The notes under the pieces: model-generated
The model's input: the letters and a program-made list of their open reading frames with translations, nothing else
What the model was told of the DNA's origin: nothing
The model's database searches: none
Source of the DNA: Aporrectodea caliginosa
Lineage: Eukaryota; Annelida; Clitellata; Crassiclitellata; Lumbricidae
DNA length: 64,000 nucleotides
Assembly (NCBI GenBank): GCA_020284085.1
Contig: JACEVL010000160.1
Span: forward strand, 1,649,854 to 1,713,853
Direction: 5' to 3'
Translations under genes and position numbers: made by a program
Shown: positions 50,100 to 61,620 of the stretch, one piece after another
Numbering within the stretch: position 1 is the stretch's first letter
How the letters are laid out: each line of letters starts with the position of its first letter

Positions 50100-50907
50100 A
50101 TGGCAACAGTTGATATAGCTAGCGAAATGTTGGACATCGGTGCGGCGATGTCTGACGACAATAGCATCGAATCTTACGAATTCCGCGAGTACGAGTCACA
50201 AAATCCAGCCGCCATTAATAACGGTCAGGCCATACAGATAGACATTCAAAACCAAGACATTTTCACTCAACTTTCTAAGAGCTACCTTCTTGTCGAGGGC
50301 AGGCTTGCATCAACCACTAATGTGCCTTACGCCGTAGGCAACCTGGTTACACTAATCAATAATGCCATCCCTTACATGTTCTCACAGATACGATACCTGT
50401 TTAACAATACCGAGATCGAGAACATAGCATCTCCAGGACAGGCAACAACGATGAAGGGCATGCTGGTCTATGGAGAGGACTTCGCCAGGGGTGAAGGTCT
50501 GAACATCACTGTAGCCGCAGCGGTCGCAAATGTTGGCTTCTTAGCTCGGCGAGGGATGATCATCGCTAGGCCTGACCCTATTGGCACTTTTTCATTCGTC
50601 ATCCCACTAAGTCATTTATTCGGGTTTTGTGACGATTACCACAGGGTCGTATACGGAATTAAACATTCCTTGTTGCTGAGCCGTCAGGCCGATGCAGACG
50701 CAATCTTCAAGGACGCTGCAATACCCGTTTGTCGGATTACACCGTCTAAGCTATCTTGGTTTATGCCACATGTTATACCCGCTTTGGAGTATAAGAGCAT
50801 GCTCATGAAGCAGATCGAGGCCAAGGTTAAAATTCCTGTAGCATTTCGAGCCATGCAATGCGATAATATTTCGGTACCGCAAGCAACGACTTTTTCGTGG
50901 CGATTGA
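50100..50907 (+). pseudogene. Major capsid protein, truncated (Polinton double jelly-roll type)
   Basis: An open frame of 272 codons whose landmarks (QIDIQNQDIFTQLSKSYLLV, LVTLINNAIPYMFSQIRYLF, GQATTMKGMLVYGEDF, LSHLFGFCDDYHRVVYGIKH) I recognise as a protein family widespread in animal genomes and linked to Polinton-type elements, most likely the double jelly-roll capsid protein. The family is usually over 400 aa; here it ends abruptly at about 50903, where protease sequence begins in another frame. The remaining part shows no internal stop. The assignment rests on remembered family features, not on a search. Confidence 0.72.
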
Positions 50908-51102
50908 GTGTACTTTGATAGTTATGGATTGGATCCGCCTCAAGAACTCGCTCGATATTTAAATTGCCCCATCAGGACACAAACATTTCAGCTGCAGGGC
51001 CAAAATGATGTGATATGTGGACACCTCTGCCTTCTTGTGCTCAAACAGCTCGCTGCTGGTCAAAAATTTGAAGATATAATACTTAGACTGTGTTTAAAAT
51101 AG
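50908..51102 (+). pseudogene. Adenovirus-type cysteine protease, C-terminal fragment
   Basis: The 64 codons include FDSYGLDPPQEL, holding the Asp of the catalytic set, and LQGQNDVICGHLCL, holding the oxyanion Gln and catalytic Cys of the adenain/C5 protease family. The N-terminal part with the catalytic His is absent. In Polintons this enzyme is thought to mature virion proteins. The frame differs from the capsid gene that precedes it without a gap, so a deletion has fused the two genes out of frame. Confidence 0.8.
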
Positions 51103-51220
51103 TTGCCCCATAAGAAGATTGGATTAGATATTTTGGATTGTTTTAGATTGCTTAGATTTTTCGGATTTTGGTTTTGAAATTTTTATATTAGAAATGTGCC
51201 CCTTTTTTCTGTAATACAAG

Positions 51221-54052
51221 ATGCCGGTCGATAAGTTTGGTCGAAGTAGTCATAGTACGATAGGTGGAGGAGTATGGCAGTTCAGCACTGGTGGGCTCGT
51301 CCACAAGGTTGGCGATACCATGATGGGAATTCTCTCATCTGGTGGGTATCGAATCACAAATGTGGGTGCGCCTACTGAGAACGCTGACGCCGCAACGAAG
51401 GGTTACGCTGATACAATAGACTTGGATAATCTACAACTTGCCGGTGGAACTATGTCTGGCAACATTAACATGAGTGGGCACCGTATATCTGGGCTTCCTA
51501 CGACAGACACGCCAGATTCTGATAGGGACGCCGTGAGCTGGGCTCAGGTGGTACGGTACGCCGACGATCAAGCGGATGTTTCTAACGCTCAAGATGTTAT
51601 TGTTAAGGAGTATGCGGACAGGAAGGACGCAGCTCTTAACACAGGTCTGAGGTTGTATACGGACCAAAAAACTGCCGCCGCCAGACAGTATACAGATGAA
51701 AAGTCTAACGCTGCCAAACAGTATGCAGACGAAAAGGATGCTGTACTTAGGAGCGTTCATGTGCTGAAAGCCGGTGATACCATGACTGGTAATTTGGATA
51801 TGGGTGGGAGAAAGGTGACTGGTTTACCAACGATTCCGTCAACCACTCAAAGTGACGCCGCATCGATCTGGCAAGTGACGAATGTAGTCAACAATACCAT
51901 GACAAACTTGAATAGACAACCCTCGGCTCCGTTGCATGTGACTAACAAACGATATGTTGATGCTGCTATTAGGTTTGCCGCAGATGATAAGGATACCATC
52001 ATTAGGCATTATTCGGACGAGAAGGATGTTGCGCTTAACACAACCCTCAGGTCGTATACAGACCAAAAAACTCTCGCCGCCAGAGAGTACGCCAAACAGT
52101 ATACAGATGGACGGATCACCACCGTCGTGGAGAGCTCCAGAGAAACGGTCACACAGACGGTCACCAATGGCTTGACTGGAATTCGAAGCACACACGTTCT
52201 CAAAGCCGGTGATACCATGACTGGTGATTAACTTATGGGTGGATTCAGAGTGACAGGACTCCGGACAGGTCCATCAATATCTAACAGCGACGCGGTCAGT
52301 ATAACACAAATGGCAAATGCAATCAATGACACCATGATAAGGTTAAACAGAGTGCCATCGGATGAGTTTAACGTGACTAATAAGAAATATGTAGACGCCC
52401 AGGTCGCTCTTGCCAAACAGTATGCAAACGAAAAGGATACCGCCACCAGACAATACGTAGATGATGAAACGGGTGCTGCTGTTGTTGTTGTTAGAAGTAC
52501 ACACATACTCAAAGCCGGTGATACCATGACTGGCAATTTGGATATGGGTGGCCAAAGGGTTACTGGGCTTCCAATAAACCATACATCACGACCATCCGAT
52601 AGCGACGCGGTAAGCATGAAACTATTAAGCGATGGACTAAAAAATTTGATGACAAATTATGAAATGCAATCATTCCCAGGGATACCAATTGGGTCAAAAT
52701 TCTTGACTAACAAGAGATATGTAGACGACCACGATGCAGCCATTAGAGGCGCTCACATTCTCAAAACCGGCGATACCATGACTGGTGATTTAGAAATGTC
52801 CGGAACAAGAATTACAGGACTTCCGGAAGGAGCATCAGTATCTAACACAGATTCTGCCAGCATAGGCCAAGTTTCAAGAGTGATCAACGCCACCATGATA
52901 AGATTGAACAGGGTGCCATCTGGGGCGTTAAATGTGACTAATAAACAATATGTAGACTCCCAGATCTCTCTTGCCAAAAGATATGTGGACAACAAAGACC
53001 TCGCCGCCAGGAAACACTCGGTTGACTTAGACGCGATAATTATGAGATATATAGGCAACCTGAAGATACTCAATAATAACGGCCACATTCCACCCTTATC
53101 CACTTCCAATAACTATACAGGTTTTATTCCCACCGCCAGTTCGGCAATGTCCACTAACCCAGCAGCTTTAGCATTTAACCCCACGAATGTTCCTGGCACC
53201 ATCTCCCCTGATGGTGGTTGGACAGCCAGCGCCACTGGTTTTGGATCTTGGCTACAGATTGAATGCCCGACGGCCGTACGCATATGGAAAGTCCGTCTGT
53301 GTTCTGGAAATGTATCTCTGTCGTCCTGGAAGATAAGTGGAGCCGTTGAGAATGGTGGTGTATTTACAGACCTACTCACCTCAAGCGCCCGATTTATCGA
53401 TGATACAAAGTCGCAAGACTTTTCCGTCGACTCCATCAACGCTTATAAAATATATAGGTTTACGCCCCTTGCTCATAATGATGGTGATAGTATTGTTATT
53501 GTTCAACCCTCGGTTCGTCACTTTCAGATCTTCACATATTTTAAAGATGGGGATTCTATGGTAAAAAGCAGCATGATGGCCGACTCACACCATACAATCC
53601 GAGGTTATCTCAGGCAAAATGGGGAGACAAATATGCAAAAATACACCCTCGATGATATTGTTGGTCTAACCAACTGGGGATATACTATCGAGAAACCCAC
53701 CACGGCAATGTTGTCCGCTGTGCCCCAGGAACACATCGATTTCGTGTCAAAGGACTACTACACCCGCGATATTTACACAGCAACCGGTACACTGGCCACA
53801 AAGGTGTATACAAATCTTCCAATAACAGCCGCACGATTTCCTTGCATCAGTTTACAGACAGCAGCTGATACCGTTACAGTAGACTGTGGTTTCTGGAAAC
53901 TTACTATATCGGGCGCAAGTAACGGAGACGCCTCAATTCGTATAATTGATTGGCTAATTGATATTTCGAGCTCACAGTTTAATGCGACTAGGATAATTTG
54001 TATTCCGAGCCAAACGAGTTTTCAAGTTGAGGCTAAAAAAGAGGTACTGTAA
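51221..54052 (+). pseudogene. Fibre-like structural protein, broken by one stop codon
   Basis: Two frames in the same register, 51221-52231 and 52232-54052, are separated only by a TAA at 52229-52231; together they span about 943 codons. The N-terminal two thirds has six copies of a repeat of the form LKAGDTMTGNLDMGGxxVTGLP (starts near 51305, 51440, 51765, 52198, 52505 and 52763), spaced by YVDxxxAxAxxYxDEKD coiled-coil-like segments. This repeat style is well known from phage tail fibres. The region about 53100-53530 (WTASATGFGSWLQIECPTAV, WKISGAVENGG) resembles a discoidin-like beta-sandwich, a likely ligand-binding knob. The assignment as a virion fibre is inferred from this and from position. 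Confidence 0.75.
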
Positions 54053-54107
54053 CAACTCCGGATATTGAGTTAAATATAACACTACTTTTAGAAGAATTAT
54101 AATAACT

Positions 54108-54759
54108 ATGTCGCTGTATCCAAGTCTAACTGTCCCGAAAATTTCGGATGATGAGTCTCCTGAAAGTTTGGACCAGTCTGAAATGGAACCACAGAACTTT
54201 CGCCTGCAGAAAATCGGTGACCTCGAATCTTACCTACGATCTGAAGTTGAATTTCGCAGCACTCTTTTTAAAAAATACAGTAGAGCTGTGAATATGATTA
54301 ACGGTGCTTCCGCCTCGAGTGCAGTTTTCGGACTAGGGCGGGTGCGGGAGGAGCAGCCTTGCTGGCAACAGGAGTTGGGCTAGTACCAGGAATAATTCTT
54401 GAGGTTTTTGCTGGTTGTCAAGTTTGTTCGATGTTACTGGAGTCGCCATCGGTCGAAGATGTTCGGCTAAAGCGGCAAAACACGAAGCCATACGAGTGCT
54501 GTCTAGCAGTAAACTCAATACCATACACAGCCATGTTCTGAAATCCCTCGAAGATAATCTGATCAGTGATGATGAGTACAAGCTGATTCTTGAAGAGATT
54601 GAAAAATATCGCGTCATGAAAGATGAGATCCGGTCTAAATCTGTAGGAATGGTCGAAGGTTCCATCAGCGAAGGCTTAAAAAAAGAGCTGATCAACAAAG
54701 GTCGCGAGAAGGCACGAGCGGATTTTGTAAAGCAATTGGCGGCTTCAGAATCATCTTGA
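54108..54759 (+). pseudogene. Small structural-type protein with a hydrophobic middle, frameshifted
   Basis: The first frame (54108-54383) encodes an acidic N-terminus and a basic stretch. The middle (about 54330-54420) is Gly/Ala/Val-rich and membrane-like in another frame. The last part (about 54440-54759) encodes a helical C-terminus (HEAIRVLSSSKLNTIHSHVL). At least two frame changes break it. I recall similar proteins next to fibre-like genes in cnidarian elements of this type; the function is unknown to me. Confidence 0.55.
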
Positions 54760-54809
54760 CATTGAACTGTGTATGCTGGACTGATTCCAAGGCCGCTACA
54801 GAACCCCTA

Positions 54810-55135
54810 ACGCCCACGGCCCCGTATTTACAAAATTAAAAAGCTTTCCTATTTAGCTGGCCCCAAACCCCTTTTTTCCGAGCAAGAAATAACTTCTATT
54901 GCGCCAAAAATCGACCCGTTGAGCCACCATTTTTTATCAGTGGGTAAATAGACCTAGGTCAGCTTTCGGATGGTCGAAAATCGTTGGCGTCTGCAGCCGT
55001 CTGAATCACCAACATGTTGACCACAGCGCGATTGCAGATGAACTTGCTTCAGCCGAGCCAATGACCAAAAATATTTCACGATGGGGTGACACGGTGGAGC
55101 GAACTGCGCATGAACTTGCATCAGCGGAATAAAGT
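54810..55135 (+). pseudogene. Possible further Polinton gene remnant
   Basis: One frame reads open to a stop at about 54950 (SEQEITSIAPKIDPLSHHFL); the next frame takes over and runs to a TAA at 55130-55132 (ADELASAEPMTKNISRWGDT). Composition looks protein-like and the strand agrees with the element. I do not recognise it. Confidence 0.35.
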
Positions 55136-56430
55136 CCTAGAAACCACTTTAATCTACTAGGAGGCCAGCGTTTGCGTTATAGGACCTTATTTGTTAGTCA
55201 CCTGCCCCCAGAATTTTGCCTGCCCCGACAATCTGGTTTTATATTTATTAAAGTAGAAATAACCCGTGCGAAGCCGGCTAACAACATTTAGCATTATAAT
55301 AATCGAAATCTAGATAACGCATTCAGTGTGTTTAGTAACAAATGTAAACCCCAGAACAGCAAATCGTTAATTGGAAACCTTGTCTCAATGTGCTACCGAA
55401 GTCTGATCCATTAACATGGTGTCCCATGTGGATTTACACCTTTTGTCACCCGAAAACCGTTCGTTCAAGAATCTTGCATCCTTTAGATTTAAGATTTTCT
55501 TACGAGGTTAGAATGAAGATTGCTTGATACTGCAGACATAATGTTATATTATTAGAACCTTATTCATCATCAGACTGTAATATGCTATTTGTGTTATATT
55601 AGGCATACAACATCCTGACGATTGTCCGTAGTATTTAAAACATACCTGACGACAGGTTATTACAGTAACTGACGATGCATGTTGAGAATTTGCGTAGAAT
55701 CGTATGCAATTACTTCTGTGTTTGACAGTCTTCAGCTGCAGTGTTCACTCTTCACTCTTTATATCTGAATAGCAAATAGTTGATAACGTTGTCGTTTCTC
55801 GAGTATAATAAATTGTTGATAACTGTATCGTGAAAGATATTTGACGATTGTCGGCAGGTCATCAAAAGTTATGGATAGATACAAATTTGATAAGGAAATA
55901 GAAAAGAGACATAGGTTAAGTGCTTAATCAGTTGAGACAGACGCCACTAAGTTATTCTCGTTATTGCCAACGGAAGCCGTGGCGTTATCTTAGGGTGGCA
56001 TGATTACATTGTGTTTGCTTAAGCATTAAATTTTGATACTGACCATGCACATGCCTTCTTCTTAGGCTGAACCGCACAGTGCCCAGAGACAAGGTCAAAA
56101 TAGAGACGGCTGGCAAGTGTTCTGGAATAGACAACGTTCCATACAAAGCAGTGATATTTAACTGCTAAAAAATTTAGTTTAGATTAAGTTTTTATGTCCT
56201 TGAATTAAACTTCTAATTCTAATTTCGCTTCACCAGTAATTTTACTTATCATTCCTACTTCAGTTCGAAAGTAATTTTAGTTCCTATTCTAGTTTTCCAA
56301 CTAATTATTATTTTCATTGCTGTAAAAACTATTTAAAGTCACTATAATAAGATGTCTTTGCTGAGTTTGTTCAAAATCAGGAAATCTCATTTTAACGGAT
56401 CTTTTTTATGCGATTTCTTCGTCCATCTGG
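55136..56430. other. Mostly featureless; small LINE scrap at about 56095-56165
   Basis: A translation near 56100-56160 gives AGKCSGIDNVPYKAV, which resembles the GKAxGIDNVP motif at the start of a LINE reverse transcriptase. Nothing else is recognised. Confidence 0.35.
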
Positions 56431-56990
56431 GGTGGAGACAAAGGTGAAGAATGACAGGGACCGACTGAGGCAGAAATGGGAGACAGAGGCAGAGACGAAG
56501 ACTGACAGAGACAGATGAAGACGCAGATGGAACAGAGACAGCGATGCGCAGACACATAGACCGATGGATGTGAAACGTTGGCGAGAGACAGACCTAAAGA
56601 TTCAGGGAGAGACACAGGCATACAGAACGAGAGATACAGAGAGGCAGATATGCATCCACAGAGATTAGCACAGAAAGATGAAGAACCGCACAGACCGAGA
56701 CCGAAAGTGAAATATATCGGAAGCAGAGGTTAGTGGAGGAAAGAGAAGCAACTTAATCATTGATCGAATAATCACAGACAGAAACAAAGAGAGGAACTGA
56801 CGGAGAAAGGGAAGAACAAGAAATTCAGAGAGTTTGAGAGAGAAATCGATAATACATATAGGCGTAAAGGCGAACAAACGCACAGACCGAAACAGTAAAA
56901 TAGACAGAAGGCAGTGGCAAACAGAGAAAGAGAGGAACAGTTTAACAGTTGGTCGATTAATTAGAGACTCGAACACGTAACGAGACAGAC
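56430..56990 (+). repeat. Purine-rich GAGACAGA low-complexity region
   Basis: Imperfect GAGAGACAGA/GACAGAGACAG words throughout. No gene is supported on either strand. Confidence 0.7.
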
Positions 56991-57304
56991 AATATAATTA
57001 TTGTCTAATATTTTCGGGGGCGCATTTTTTTATTATGACAAGCTTGCCTTTAACCCAGCACAAGCTAATGCATGCGTAGTCAACATAAGTGCGCTGAAAC
57101 GTAATAGGTGGGATCTATATAATTATGTGTCTAGGGCGAGCGATGACTCAAATGTACAAAAAATGTAATCGGTTTTAATATCGACTTGACCCTGATTATT
57201 CTTAAATTAATTAGGCCCTTTACTACCGCTACCGCTGTCCATTTGAATGGGTGCCATGCCATCGAAGGTCCTCGAGAACAGACCGCGCTAAGCCGGATAT
57301 TTAA

Positions 57305-58276
57305 CCCTCGGGCTACCAAGAGGGGGGGTGGTTGCCACCCCTAGGTTTTTTTCATTTCAAACTTTTTCCGTATGGAATAAAAATTTGACCTTTTAGGTAG
57401 CTGTAGGGGGTTCATTTACACACTTTTTAAAATGTAAAATGTGAGATGATATCTCACACCGTTCAAAACGTTATATCCAATGTTTATTGAGGTACCAGGG
57501 GGTGGATACCACCCGCTAGATTTTCGACTATATCTTATCCGTCATTTATATTAAGAGACACAAATTATACCATTCTATAGAGGGAACGTGGGGCTACATT
57601 TCATGGTCACTGAGTTGACCTGAGACAACCGGAAGTGCTCAAAATAAATAATAATACGCGTAATATGCGTTAAAAATGGCTGAATGGAGCACTGGAAAAA
57701 CTTAATTTTTGTCTGTAGCGTATTCATTTGTCTTCCTCGAATTTTGGGAAAGATACCATTCTTTAGAGGGAATGAAGGGCTTCATTTGCATACCTACATC
57801 TTTGTCTTTTGAATACCGGAAGTGATCAAAATAAATAATAATACGCGTAATCTGTGTCAAAATGGATGAATATAAAGCATTACAACGTAAACCGATATAT
57901 ATGTATGGATACATATGTATGTATGAATGTACATTTATACTATATAAACATGTGTAGGGATGATTGTGTGTATCGTTTATACATAGATTAGTTTCAAAAC
58001 ACACATAATCTTATATTTGTTTACGTCAAAAGTACAAAATGTACGCAATAATATAAAATATTGCTAATTAATGGGTTCCATTGTTAAAAGTGATGTAATT
58101 TCGAGGTGCATTCACATAATGTACAACTAAATAAATCATTCTGTGCAGAAATGAATGCTGAATCCATTGCTATATTACAAGTTATGATATGTGAAATTAA
58201 ACACGAAATCCAGTGGGGTGGTTTCCAACCAGCCAGGTCGTAGATCAGTGTTCAAAAAAGCTTGGTAGCCCTAGGG
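57305..58276. mobile_element. piggyBac-type non-autonomous element
   Basis: Inverted ends CCCTCGGGCTACCAAG (57305-57320) and CTTGGTAGCCCTAGGG (58261-58276) match at 15 of 16 positions. The left flank is TTAA (57301-57304) and the right flank TTAT, one change from the TTAA duplication of piggyBac. Internally, a GGAAGTGMTCAAAATAAATA block with AATACGCGTAAT occurs twice (about 57630 and 57820). No transposase is present. Confidence 0.8.
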
Positions 58277-58290
58277 TTATCCATAACCAT

Positions 58291-60190
58291 ACCGGGTGGG
58301 GTCATTCAAGACCCCACCCGGTGTAGTTAGAGTTTGATTGTTATAAAACTTTGACTGTTGAATATTTGTCCCAACAAATTTTGTAGGGCTGGTTCCGATT
58401 AAAAACTGTTTAAACGATTAATTTACACAAAATTAACTTCAATTAATCGATTAATTTGAATTAGTTTGGTATCTGTTACGTAAAGATGAAAAACTGTTTA
58501 AAATGTAGTCACTGAGTTAGTTACCACTTCCCTTCTTAAAAACGTTAATCGAACTGTTTATTGCAATGAAGACGGTCAATTTTGTCGCCATCTTCGGCTT
58601 TTCCATCAGCATTTACTTTAATGCAAATTATCGCTTATTTTTCCACTCAAACGTTTCACATTATCATTGTCATTGTTCACCAATTTGTTTACTCCGGAAA
58701 TGGGCCGCTTGACCTCGTGAAATAAGTTAAAAAATTAAACGATCATGGAAAAACTAATTTTTGGCATGATCGATTCGCAGCCCTAAAATTTTGGGAATTT
58801 TTCACATTGCTTTCCAGCTGTAAAGAGAACATATCGGGAATTGGTGGCGTGGTGATGCCTACATTATGGATTGTTGGGGTCGTAAATGACCCCGCGAATT
58901 TCTTAATTTGAAATTTCACTTTACCCTGCAATATTCCAGATTTTTAAAAAGCAAATGAGCACTTTTAACGTTTGGAACACGTTGCAAGTGATTTAAGTTT
59001 TTCCATTCACTTTTTCTCTTTTTACGTTTTGCCTGTCCTTTTTTCATAAAATCTCAGCGTTTCTATTTTCTGGTTCATTGTGACATCTACAGTAGGTTAA
59101 TGTGACTTGCAGTAAGCTGTTTGTTTAGCTGCTATTTACGGTAACTTATGCCCTTTGTTGAATTTCCTAGCATACAGTTATGTTGTAGTCTAGTAAAATC
59201 GATTCATTGTTAGCACGTCAAATGTTATTCAAATAAAGTAGCATAGTTAGCAAAATTACGTTTCAAACAGCCAGTGGGTTACGTTTCCAACCAGCCAGGT
59301 CGTCGATCCTTACGCTGAGGAACTCACGGGGACTTGATGGTCTCAATCACCCGTGCGTCGACAGAAACGCACTGTGCCCACTTATGCATTGGACTTTCGT
59401 ACTGTAACAGTCTTATAATTTAACTTTAATCTGCAACAAGGAAAAAATTGCGTTCAAAAGCACCCTTAATTGTTCTAACGAGTCCGATATTTCATGATTC
59501 ACTAAGGTAGACTAAAATAATTCAAGCTATACATCCACTTTTTCATGTATACATACATACAGCGTGTAATAGCTATGGGTTGTGTCATACCCCACATCAC
59601 CTACATACATAGTAAGCTGGTTTCATAGAGTACAGCTTCATACATACATGCTGGCCAGATAAAAACGTAACTTCAAATGACTGGACAGGTGCGAACTGAG
59701 AAAGGACGCCGTCGGAATTATTTCTGGATCCACTTGGCAAGGCCTTTGGTGCCATGGCTCAAGTTCCTAGCACAGCCTCCCAGTGAGGCATGCCATTCAG
59801 ATAGTGCTTGTAGATGAGGATTTTCAACCTGCACTGGGCCACCGTGATCCTGCAGCAAACCAGACGCGGCACGGAAGAGAGAACCACTTCTGGTTGTGTG
59901 ATTCAGACCGGAAAGTCAGCCGCAGTTGCTCTACTGAAACAGTCCTATTTGCCCAAAGAACAATGTACAGTAGTCCATTATGCGACAGTTGCATGTAGAA
60001 CTTGAAACAGACTGACGAAAGTGACCTAGTGCATTAACAAGCTGGTAAGAGTCTTAGAGTTCAGCTTCATTACAGTATCCCGATATTGCTGGCCAGATAA
60101 AAAAGAGTTAAAGAAGTTCAAATAAAACAAATGTGGGTCTTACAGTAAGAAAACAAAGATGGGGGTCTCTTGCGACCCCACCCGTTACGT
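58291..60190 (+). mobile_element. Second piggyBac-like element remnant (tentative)
   Basis: The left edge has ACCGGGTGGGGTC...GACCCCACCCGGT, a 13-bp-arm hairpin at 58291-58322. The right edge has GGGTCTCTTGCGACCCCACC at 60164-60183, whose complement resembles the left edge. A Cys-rich frame at about 59880-59998 (WLCDSDRKVSRSCSTETVLF, LCDSCM) resembles a decayed piggyBac C-terminal finger. The block CCAACCAGCCAGGTCGT occurs at about 58226 and 59292. Boundaries are uncertain. Confidence 0.4.
58384..58785. mobile_element. hAT-type MITE
   Basis: Ends TAGGGCTG (left) and CAGCCCTA (right) are flanked by a perfect 8-bp duplication, AAATTTTG (58376-58383 and 58786-58793). The interior carries CGATTAAT-type repeats like those at 25400-25790. 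No coding sequence is present. Confidence 0.92.
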
Positions 60191-60240
60191 TTTCGTTGTT
60201 CGGTGTGCCAGTGTGGCAGGTAAGGTGGACTCTAGGCTAA

Positions 60241-60340
60241 AACGTACTCTAGAGTACATCATACCTAGGCATAACGTACTCTAGAGTACATCATACCTAG
60301 GCACAACGTACTCTAGATTCCACCTCGCCTACAGGTACCT
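60241..60340 (+). repeat. 32-bp tandem repeat with GTACTCTAGAGTAC palindrome
   Basis: Units start AACGTACTCTAGAGTACATC at 60241 and 60273, with a partial unit at 60305. Each full unit contains a perfect 14-bp palindrome. Related words (CTCTAGAGTACG, CCTAGGC) continue to about 60366. Confidence 0.95.
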
Positions 60341-60389
60341 CGGACTCTAGAGTACGAAATGCCTAGTCTTTCAAGAATATACAATATTT

Positions 60390-61620
60390 CAGATGTTGGA
60401 AGCTATAGGACAAACTGCGGCGGGTCAAGATGAGATCATGTTGTGGTTCTTGAAGGGAGCTGCCATTGGACTAGCAACGCCGATTTCTAATCTCTTCAAT
60501 CAGTCTATTGGTTTCGCTTATATCCCCGCAGTGAAAAAAACCATAATTACTTCAGTGCCAAGTCCGAGTCAGATTTTCGACCAATATCTATCACACCATA
60601 CTGTGCAGGATACTTGGAAAGCAGAATGTATGCCGTTTCTTGTACCCTATCCTAACCAATCATCTTCAAAACTGCATGTATTCTGACCAATATACATTCA
60701 GGCCCACTGGATCCACATCGGCTGCACTTATTGCGCTTAATCATAATATATCAGAGTTGCTTAATTCCAATCAGTATGTCCACGTAAGTGCTTTAGATTT
60801 TTCCAAAGCATTTGATACTGTTAGGCATGAGTACCTGGCTAGCATGCTGGCGAAACTGCCAATTCCAGAAAATATCTATAACTGGGTCAGTGGCTATATA
60901 AATGGCCGCCAGCATTGCACAAAAATTCCAAGGGGCAATATCAACATATATTGATATAAATTATAAACGCCAGAATTGTCCAAGGATCGGGATTTGGGTC
61001 CGCTGATGTCATAACTGCTATTTCCAGTCTTCGGACTGTCTACGCTACAAATAGACTCCTCAAATACGCCGATGACTGCTATCTTCTCGTTCCTTCTTCA
61101 ATAGTGTTTCTATCCCTATTGAATTGGACATTGGGCAATGTCTCCCGCTGGGCTGCCGAATGTAATTCGTGAATAAAAAGAAAACTAGTGAAATGTTGAT
61201 CCGCCGCAAGAGGGCTAGGCTCTAGGAACCTAACTACCCCATGCGCCACCCCAGGCCTATCTAGGGTTACCAGTATGGTGATTTTAGGAGTTACCATTTC
61301 CGACGACTTAGGATTCGAAGACCACATCCACCGAATATGCTGTCAGGCCCGCCAATCTCTCTATGCCTTGCGGAGTCTGGTTGCTCACGGCTTGCGAGGT
61401 CCGCTTCTTTTTGATGTCGTGCGTGCCACAACCCTGGCACGGATGCTTTATGCCTCTCCTGCTTGGTGGGGTTTCACGGGGCAGTGCAAAAGGAACAGAT
61501 CTAAGACCTTGATACGTCGCCTGATTTGTTATCATTACCTTCCAGAGGACTCATCGTCTTTTGAGCAGTTATGCTTAAGGCGGATTCCCACCTTTTCTCT
61601 GCTGTTCTGAGGGATAAAGG
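60390..61620 (+). mobile_element. CR1-like LINE reverse-transcriptase remnant
   Basis: The plus strand encodes AAGQDEIMLWFLKGAA (60420), FRPTGSTSAALIALNHNISE (about 60700-60760), ALDFSKAFDTVRHEYL (60790-60835), a KYADDCYLLVPS-like catalytic segment in another frame (about 61065-61095), VILGVTISDDLGFEDHI (61278) and ATTLARMLYASPAWWGF (61425-61475). Multiple frame breaks and deletions show it is dead. Endonuclease is absent. Confidence 0.88.

Larger units (their letters stand above)
49780..55135 (+). mobile_element. Polinton/Maverick (adintovirus-like) fragment
   Basis: Consecutive plus-strand genes encode a virus-type capsid fragment, an adenovirus-type protease fragment, a fibre-like protein and small unrecognised proteins. 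This is the structural half of a Polinton-type element. No polymerase B, integrase, packaging ATPase or terminal inverted repeat was found, so the element is partial. A large deletion, one stop codon and frameshifts show that it is defunct. Confidence 0.8.

Noticed and set aside
60241..60340. CRISPR-like array
   Set aside because: The 32-bp units are contiguous with no variable spacers, and the genome is animal.
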